DNA of 64,000 nucleotides from SM23-32 sp964434535 (lineage in GTDB: Bacteria > Planctomycetota > Brocadiia > SM23-32). The position numbers and the translations under genes are program-made. The DNA lies in NCBI GenBank assembly GCA_964434535.1, contig CAYSWA010000008.1:31915-95914 (forward strand), in the 5' to 3' direction. The notes under the pieces are model-generated. The model did not search any database. It was not told the DNA's origin and was given only the letters and a program-made list of their open reading frames with translations. Shown here piece after piece: positions 58,409-64,000 of the stretch. Within the stretch, counting starts at the first letter, position 1. Each line of letters begins with the position of its first letter.

Positions 58409-58843
58409 TCAGGCCGCCTCGGGCGAACGGGGCAGGCCGAAGACGGCGCGCACGTGCGCCACCAGTTGGCCCTCGCTCATCCGCTCGGCGCTCTCGACGC
58501 CGCGGATGCTGCCGGCGAAGTCCTTGTGCTCGGCGAGCTGCCTGTGGAGCTCCTTCTTCGCCTGGCCGGGGCCGAAGATGTAGACCACGTCGGCGTGACG
58601 GATGGCGGGCACCAGCCGCTCATGGAAGCGGCGCGCCTCACGGCGCTGCTTCGCGCCGAGGTCGGCGTGCGGCGGGACGCCCCCGAAGGCGCCGCCGGCC
58701 CCGCCGACGGAGAGGTGCTCCCGCTGCTGCCTCTCCGGGTAATCGCAGTCCGCGTGCTGAAGCTCGGCCTCGCCGCCGTCGTCGGCCCAGACCAGGTACG
58801 CCTCACGATGATCGACCCAGACCCCCAGGTAAGGCTTCGCCAT
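58409..58843 (-). CDS. Small protein of unknown function, 'WVDHREA' type
   Basis: 144 residues. The start 'MAKPYLGVWVDHREAYLVWA' and later 'VVYIFGPGQAKKELHRQLAE' resemble a group of small bacterial proteins annotated as translational machinery or host-attachment proteins (eRF1-like fold). No active site is evident. ATG at 58843 is followed by a normal codon pattern. It lies between the tRNA and tyrA, in opposite direction to tyrA. Confidence 0.6.
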   Translation of the reverse strand: MAKPYLGVWVDHREAYLVWADDGGEAELQHADCDYPERQQREHLSVGGAGGAFGGVPPHADLGAKQRREARRFHERLVPAIRHADVVYIFGPGQAKKELHRQLAEHKDFAGSIRGVESAERMSEGQLVAHVRAVFGLPRSPEAA

Positions 58844-58974
58844 GCCTCAACCACCTTTCCTCGCAGGTTGGGGACACCTCTCTACCGCCCATCGTACGGC
58901 GCCGGGCCGGGGGGTGTCAAGGCGGACGGCTCGTTGCTCATCGTTCGTTGCGCGTGCGGTGGGGCTCGCTGCCG

Positions 58975-59003
58975 TTGACAAGCCCGACGCCTGCGACTAC
59001 CAT
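58975..59003 (+). promoter_or_regulatory. Sigma-70 promoter for tyrA-purL
   Basis: TTGACA (58975-58980), 17 bases, TACCAT (58998-59003), about 80 bases before the tyrA ATG. Confidence 0.75.
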
Positions 59004-59084
59004 GCCGCTGCCGTGGCGGGGGGGGGCGCCGGCGCCGCGTCCTCCGGCCCTTCCTACTTCGACCCGCTGCGCAGGAGACGGCCC

Positions 59085-59957
59085 ATGTTCGCACAGGTCG
59101 CCATCGTCGGCCCCGGCCTGATCGGGGGCTCCATGGGGCTCGCCCTGCGCGAGCGCGGCCTGGCCAGGCGCGTGGTCGGCATCGGCCGGCGGCAGTCTTC
59201 GCTGGACAAGGCGCTCGCGGCCGGCGCCATCGACGAAGCCGCTCTCGACCCGGCCGCCGGCGTGGACGGGGCCGAACTGGTGGTGCTGGCCACGCCCATC
59301 GGGGCCTTCGCCGGGCTGATCGAGCAGCTCGCCCCGGCGCTGCGGGCCGGCGCCCTGCTGACCGACGTGGCGAGCACCAAGACGGAGGTGGTCGAGACGA
59401 TCACCGCCGGGCTGCGCGGCCGGCCCGACATCTTCTACGTGCCGACCCACCCGATGGCCGGCAGCGAGCAGAGCGGGCCCGAGGCAGCCCGCGCCGACCT
59501 GTTCGAGGGCGCCGTCTGCGTCATCACGCCCCTGGCCGACACGTTCCCCGAGCACAAAGGCCGCATCGCCGAGCTGTGGCGCGCCCTCGGCGCCGAGGTG
59601 TTGAGCATGACGCCCCAGGAGCACGACCGCGCCGTCGCCCGCACCAGCCACCTGCCCCACCTGGCCGCCGCCGCCCTGCTGGAGATGCTACAGGAGCCCG
59701 ACGGCCCGCTCTGCGCCACGGGGCTGCTGGACACCACCCGCGTGGCCAGCGGCAAGCCCGAGATATGGCTCGACATCTGCGCCACCAACCGCCGGCCCGT
59801 CCGCGAGGCGCTCCGGGCCTACGGGCGCCTGATCGAGCGGATGGCCGACGCGCTCGACGACGGCGATCTGACCGCCCTGGAGCAGACCCTGACCGAGGCC
59901 CGCGACACGCGAGAGCGCCTGGCCCGCGAGCGTCAGGAGCGCCGCCACCGCAACTGA
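59085..59957 (+). CDS. tyrA: Prephenate/arogenate dehydrogenase
   Basis: 290 residues. Rossmann motif 'VAIVGPGLIGGSMGLALRER', 'LVVLATPIGAF', and the conserved 'YVPTHPMAGSEQSGPEAARA' and 'HDRAVARTSHLPHLAAAALL' identify the TyrA fold. It converts prephenate (or arogenate) to the tyrosine precursor, using NAD(P). No chorismate mutase or ACT domain is fused. ATG follows GCAGGAG. purL starts 23 bases later. Confidence 0.93.
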   Translation: MFAQVAIVGPGLIGGSMGLALRERGLARRVVGIGRRQSSLDKALAAGAIDEAALDPAAGVDGAELVVLATPIGAFAGLIEQLAPALRAGALLTDVASTKTEVVETITAGLRGRPDIFYVPTHPMAGSEQSGPEAARADLFEGAVCVITPLADTFPEHKGRIAELWRALGAEVLSMTPQEHDRAVARTSHLPHLAAAALLEMLQEPDGPLCATGLLDTTRVASGKPEIWLDICATNRRPVREALRAYGRLIERMADALDDGDLTALEQTLTEARDTRERLARERQERRHRN

Positions 59958-59980
59958 GCCCGCCCCCCGGAGCCGCCGCC

Positions 59981-62962
59981 ATGCAGCACAGGATCGAAGT
60001 CATCCACCGTCCCGAGCGCAAAGACCCGGCCGGCCTCACCGCGCTGGCCGACGTGCGCGACCTGGGCATCGAGGGCGTGCAGGACGTGCGCGCCGTCGAG
60101 GTCTACCTGCTCGACGGCGATCTGGACGAGGCGCGGGCCCGCCGCCTGGCCGAGGATCTGCTGGTCGACCCCGTGGTGGAGCAGTACCGGCTCTGCGGCC
60201 CCGACCAGGAGCGCTGGCCCTGGGCCGAGCACGGCGCCGTGCACTCCATCGAGGTCAAGCGCCGCCCCGGCGTGATGGACCCCGCCGAGCAGAGCGCCAT
60301 GAAGGGGGCGCGGGACCTGGGGCTCGCCGAGGGGCTCCGGGCCGTGCGCACCGCGCGCCGCTACCTGATCCGCGGCGAGCTGGAGCGCGCCGAGCTGGAG
60401 CGCATCGCGGCGAAGGCCCTGGCCAACGACACCGTCGAGGAGGTCCACGTCGACGAGCCCGACGTGGCCTACCCCCTGCAGGAGCTGAGCTACGAGTTCG
60501 AGCTGGCCCGCGTGCCGATCCGCGAGGCCGACGATGCGGAGCTGGAACGCATCAGCGCCGAGGGCACCCTCTCCCTCTCGCTGGAGGAGATGCGGGCGAT
60601 CCAGGGCCACTTCGCCGCCCTCGGGCGCGACCCCACCGACCTGGAGCTTGAGGTGCTGGCCCAGACCTGGAGCGAGCACTGCGTGCACAAGACGCTCAAG
60701 GGCCAGATCACCTACGAGGGCCCCGTCCCACCCGGGTGGGAGGACTACCTGGACGCGGACGGCCGCCTCGTGCTGGACAACCTGCTCAAACAGACCGTCG
60801 TGCGCGCCACCGAGGAGCTCGACAAGCCCTGGTGCGTCAGCGTCTTCGTCGAAGGGGCCGGCGTGATCGAGTTCAACGACGACTACCACGTCTGCTTCAA
60901 GGTCGAGACGCACAACCACCCCAGCGCCATCGAGCCCTACGGCGGGGCGAACACCGGCATCGGCGGCGTCATCCGCGACCCGCTCGGCACCGGCCTCGGC
61001 GCCCGGCCGATCCTGAACACCGACGTGTTCTGCTTCGGCCCGCCCGAGATGGACGAGGCCGACGTGCCCGCCGGCGCCCTCCACCCCCTGCGCGTGATGA
61101 AAGGCGTGGTGGCCGGCGTGCGGGACTACGGCAACCGCATGGGCATCCCCACCGCCAACGGCGCCGTCTGCTTCGACCCCCGCTACACGGGCAACCCGCT
61201 GGTCTACTGCGGCAACATCGGGCTGATCCCCGTCGAGCGCATGCACGACGAGCCCCGCCCGGACGACCTGATCGTCGTCGTCGGCGGGCGCACCGGACGG
61301 GACGGCATCCACGGGGCCACCTTCTCCTCGATCGAGCTGACCAGCCAGAGCGAGGAGGTCTGCGGCAGCGCCGTGCAGATCGGCAACCCGATCACAGAGA
61401 AGAAGATGGTCGACACGCTGATGCAGGCGCGCGAGCGGGGCCTCTACACGTCGATCCAGGACTGCGGCGCCGGCGGGCTGAGCAGCGCCGTGGGCGAGAT
61501 GGCCGAGATGACCGGCGCCGAGGCCGAGATCCGGCACGTGCCGCTCAAGTACCAGGGCCTCTCCTACGCCGAGATCTGGATCAGCGAGGCCCAGGAGCGG
61601 ATGGTCGTCGGCGTGCCGCCCGAGAACCGCGAGGAGCTGCTCGCCGTCTTCGACGCCGAGGACGTCGAGGCCACCGTCATCGGCCGCTTCACCGACGACC
61701 GCATGCTGCGGGTCACCTACGGCGGCAACCTGGTGGCCGAGCTGGAGATGGAGTTCCTCCACCACGGGCTGCCCCGCTTCCGCGGCACGGCGCGCTGGGA
61801 GCCGCCGGCCGACCCCGACCCGCTCGTGGAGGGCTCGTGGGGGGGCGAGGCGCACGCCTGCCGGCGCGCCCTGGCCGGGCCGCAGGACTACGGCGAGGCG
61901 CTCAAGGCCGTCCTGGCCGCGCCGAACGTCTGCTCCAAGGAATGGATCATCCGCCAGTACGATCACGAGGTGCAGGGCCAGACGGTGGTCAAGCCCCTGG
62001 TCGGGCCCGCCGCCGACGGGCCGGGCGACGCCTGCGTGATCGCCCCCGTGCTCGGCTCGCGGCGGGGGCTCGCCGTCTGCTGCGGGCTGAACCCGAAGCA
62101 CATGGACGTGGACGCCTACCACGGGGCCGCCTCGGCCATCGACGAGGCCCTGCGCAACCTGACCGCCGTCGGCGCTTCGATCGAGCGGGCCGCGATCCTG
62201 GACAACTTCTGCTGGGGCAACACGCGCCGCCCCGCACAGCTCGCCACGCTGGTGCGCGCCGCCCTGGCCTGCTACGACTACGCGAGCGGCTTCGCCGTCC
62301 CCTTCATCAGCGGCAAGGACAGCCTCAACAACGAGTTCCACACCGGCGATGAGGTCATCGCCGTCCCCCCCACGCTGCTGATCAGCGCCATGGCCGTGAT
62401 GGACGACGCCGCCCGCGCCGTCACGATGGACCTGAAGGAGCCGGGCAACTCGGTCTACCTGGTCGGCACGACTCGCCCGGAGCTGGGCGGCTCGCACTAC
62501 CTGGAGCTGTTCGGCCTGAAGGGCACGACGGTGCCGCAAGTGCGGGCACAGGAGGCGCGGGCGACTATGCTCGCCCTCCACCGGGCGATCGCCGAGGGGC
62601 TGGTGCGCTCGTGCCACGACCTCTCGGAAGGCGGGCTCGCCCTCGCCGCCGCCGAGACGGCGCTGGCCGGGGGCGTAGGGCTGGAGCTCGCCGCCGGGGC
62701 CGTGCCCTACCAGGGCGAGGCGGCGCACCGGATCGACCCGGTGCTGCTGTTCAGCGAATCGAGCAGCCGCTTCCTGGTCGAGGTCCGCCCGGAGGAGGCG
62801 GGCGAGTTCGAGGCGCGCCTGGAGGGCATCTCGTTCGCCCGCATCGGCCAGACGGTCGATTCGGCCGTGCTGATCGTGCGCGGGCGGGAAGGGGACGTTC
62901 TGGCCGAGGAGCCCCTGGAGGCGCTGAAGAAGGCCTGGCAGACGCCCCTGGTGCCCCACTGA
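59981..62962 (+). CDS. purL: Phosphoribosylformylglycinamidine synthase: two PurS-like repeats fused to PurL, no glutaminase
   Basis: 993 residues. Residues 1-85 and 87-160 look like two homologous PurS-type units ('HRIEVIHRPERKDPAGLTAL', then 'HSIEVKRRPGVMDPAEQSAM'). The FGAM synthase core follows: 'LAQTWSEHCVHKTLKGQI', 'ETHNHPSAIEPYGGANTGIG' and 'ISGKDSLNNEF'. There is no C-terminal glutaminase (PurQ), unlike the 1300-residue E. coli enzyme, and the fusion is longer than small PurL (about 740). A separate PurQ is needed. ATG follows a weak GGAG. The fusion is plausible since large PurL uses a PurS-dimer-like N domain. Confidence 0.93.
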   Translation: MQHRIEVIHRPERKDPAGLTALADVRDLGIEGVQDVRAVEVYLLDGDLDEARARRLAEDLLVDPVVEQYRLCGPDQERWPWAEHGAVHSIEVKRRPGVMDPAEQSAMKGARDLGLAEGLRAVRTARRYLIRGELERAELERIAAKALANDTVEEVHVDEPDVAYPLQELSYEFELARVPIREADDAELERISAEGTLSLSLEEMRAIQGHFAALGRDPTDLELEVLAQTWSEHCVHKTLKGQITYEGPVPPGWEDYLDADGRLVLDNLLKQTVVRATEELDKPWCVSVFVEGAGVIEFNDDYHVCFKVETHNHPSAIEPYGGANTGIGGVIRDPLGTGLGARPILNTDVFCFGPPEMDEADVPAGALHPLRVMKGVVAGVRDYGNRMGIPTANGAVCFDPRYTGNPLVYCGNIGLIPVERMHDEPRPDDLIVVVGGRTGRDGIHGATFSSIELTSQSEEVCGSAVQIGNPITEKKMVDTLMQARERGLYTSIQDCGAGGLSSAVGEMAEMTGAEAEIRHVPLKYQGLSYAEIWISEAQERMVVGVPPENREELLAVFDAEDVEATVIGRFTDDRMLRVTYGGNLVAELEMEFLHHGLPRFRGTARWEPPADPDPLVEGSWGGEAHACRRALAGPQDYGEALKAVLAAPNVCSKEWIIRQYDHEVQGQTVVKPLVGPAADGPGDACVIAPVLGSRRGLAVCCGLNPKHMDVDAYHGAASAIDEALRNLTAVGASIERAAILDNFCWGNTRRPAQLATLVRAALACYDYASGFAVPFISGKDSLNNEFHTGDEVIAVPPTLLISAMAVMDDAARAVTMDLKEPGNSVYLVGTTRPELGGSHYLELFGLKGTTVPQVRAQEARATMLALHRAIAEGLVRSCHDLSEGGLALAAAETALAGGVGLELAAGAVPYQGEAAHRIDPVLLFSESSSRFLVEVRPEEAGEFEARLEGISFARIGQTVDSAVLIVRGREGDVLAEEPLEALKKAWQTPLVPH

Positions 62963-63053
62963 GGGGAAACGCCACGCGGGTGTGTCCCGCTCGGTCCCAC
63001 CTTGCTCTGGCTCGCCCCAGGCGGGTTCTGGAGCGTTCTTGAGCAGTTCCGGC

Positions 63054-63082
63054 TTGACAGCTTCGGGCCGGGCCGCTACAAT
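63054..63082 (+). promoter_or_regulatory. Sigma-70 promoter for nusA
   Basis: TTGACA (63054-63059), 17 bases, TACAAT (63077-63082). Both boxes are near consensus. The leader to the ATG is about 170 bases. Confidence 0.85.
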
Positions 63083-63089
63083 GGTCACC

Positions 63090-63260
63090 ACAAGAGCTGC
63101 GGTTCGGGTGCATCAGCGGGCCGTGGCCGGAGGGAAGGTAAGCGGGTGCGACGGTTGTCGCGCCGTGCGGGATAGGTAGCGGTGGCCGGCCGTGTGTCTG
63201 GCGGCGGCCGACGCGCGGCAACCGATGTAGTGCGCCCTTTTTTCTTGTGGGTGAGCGCCG
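63090..63260 (+). promoter_or_regulatory. nusA leader with a T6 run
   Basis: About 170 untranslated bases. They contain a short GCGAC-ggtt-GTCGC hairpin (63148-63161) and a run of T after GTGCGCCC just before the start codon (63237-63242). The stem before the run is weak, so attenuation is only possible. No rimP gene is present here, though it usually precedes nusA. Confidence 0.4.
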
Positions 63261-64000
63261 ATGCAGGGCAAAGAGATACTGCGCCTCGTCAACAGTCTCC
63301 ATCGCAACAAGGAGATCGACGAGGAGGTCATCTTCCAGGCGATCGAGAGCGCCCTTCAGACGGCCGCCCGCAAGCACTTCGGCACCGAGGAAGACATCTC
63401 GGTGGTGATCGACCGGGAGACGGGCGACGTGGCCGCCCTCAAAGGCGAGCAGCGCATCGAGCCGGAGATGCTCGGGCGCATCGCCGCCCAGACGGCCAAG
63501 CAGGTCATCGTGCAGAAGATCCGCGAGGCCGAGAGCGAGACGATCTACGACGAATACATCGAGCGCGTCGCCAGCCTGATCACCGGCAGCGTCCAGCGCT
63601 TCGAAGGCGGCTCGATCATCGTCAACATCGAGAAGACCGAGGCGATCCTGCCCCGCTCCGAGCAGATCCCCGGCGAGCACTACCAGGCCGGCGAACGGCT
63701 GCGGGCGATCATCCTCGACGTGCGCAAGATGAACAGCCTGGTCAAGATCTTCCTCTCGCGCTCCAGCCCCCAGTTCATCCAGCGCCTCTTCGAGCTGGAG
63801 GTGCCCGAGGTGGCCGAAGGGGTGGTACAGATCCGCCGCATCGCCCGCGAGCCGGGCCTGCGCACCAAGGTCGCCGTGGAGAGCCTGGATGCCCGCGTGG
63901 ACTGCATCGGCGCCTGCGTCGGCGTGCGCGGCACCCGCATCAAGAGCATCATCGACGAGGTCAAGGGCGAGAAGATCGACATCATCCCCTGGAGCGAGGC
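63261..64000 (+). CDS. nusA: Transcription termination/antitermination factor NusA (3' part cut by window edge)
   Basis: 246 residues visible. The N-terminal RNA-polymerase-binding domain ('LVNSLHRNKEIDEEVIFQAI', 'ALQTAARKHFG') is followed by the S1 domain ('VQRFEGGSIIVNIEKTEAIL', 'PGEHYQAGERLRAIILDVRK'). The start of the KH region ('CIGACVGVRGTRIKSIIDEV') is reached at the edge. NusA controls pausing and termination. ATG at 63261 is preceded by GGGTGAG. The remaining KH domain is beyond the window. Confidence 0.95.
   Translation, partial: MQGKEILRLVNSLHRNKEIDEEVIFQAIESALQTAARKHFGTEEDISVVIDRETGDVAALKGEQRIEPEMLGRIAAQTAKQVIVQKIREAESETIYDEYIERVASLITGSVQRFEGGSIIVNIEKTEAILPRSEQIPGEHYQAGERLRAIILDVRKMNSLVKIFLSRSSPQFIQRLFELEVPEVAEGVVQIRRIAREPGLRTKVAVESLDARVDCIGACVGVRGTRIKSIIDEVKGEKIDIIPWSE

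Noticed and set aside
63084..63180. Possible small structured RNA (SRP-like GGAG loop) in the nusA leader
   Set aside because: The conserved asymmetric loops of SRP RNA are missing, so only a leader is reported. The short reading frame there has no support either.

Overview
The window is about 70% GC, densely packed and bacterial. The gene mix points to a flagellated Planctomycetota-like lineage: two GroELs around one GroES, an FmdB zinc ribbon, uroporphyrinogen-decarboxylase-like and sugar-phosphate-isomerase-like proteins, a short-form phosphatidylserine decarboxylase, TPR-rich proteins and a flagellar system under sigma-54. That placement is inferred from content only, because no rRNA is present.

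Region 1 (1-23159) is a flagellar island. On the minus strand runs flgB-flgC-fliE-fliF-fliG-fliH-fliI-fliJ-motE-like-motA-motB, preceded by a near-consensus sigma-54 promoter. Upstream of it lies a regulatory operon: sensor kinase, receiver with a C-terminal RsbW-like region, STAS protein, large TPR membrane protein, small exported protein, FlgN-like protein, PAS kinase and NtrC-type regulator with GAFTGA. It has its own sigma-54 site. Next come flgM with a small zinc-ribbon gene (sigma-54 site) and, divergently, a second NtrC-type regulator (sigma-70 site). Flagellin (sigma-28 site), fliD and fliS follow on the plus strand. The sequence therefore shows the parts of a sigma-54 to FlgM/sigma-28 hierarchy.

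Region 2 (23373-32342) is a five-gene minus-strand glycan operon: methyltransferase, GT2, a GT9-methyltransferase-GT4 fusion, a sulfatase-fold protein lacking the catalytic Cys, and GT2-TPR. It too has a sigma-54 type promoter and sits beside the flagellin cluster, which suggests flagellar glycosylation.

Region 3 (32693-51988) holds an HD-GYP protein, a glycoside-hydrolase-like protein, psd, and a TPR-thioredoxin-DsbD fusion whose signal-peptide region is interrupted in frame by a 177-bp mobile element that also duplicated the psd stop codon. Then come an SDR, a UroD-like protein, a thioesterase, a sugar isomerase-like protein, recG, a four-gene operon (amidohydrolase, beta-propeller, phosphoesterase, PEGA lipoprotein), a polytopic membrane protein, yacG and fmdB.

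Region 4 (52069-64000) is the chaperone block groEL2-groES-groEL1-dnaJ-grpE, with a sigma-54 type site before groEL2 and a second copy of the 177-bp element. It is followed by tRNA-Met(CAT), a small unknown protein, tyrA, a PurS-like-PurL fusion and the 5' part of nusA.
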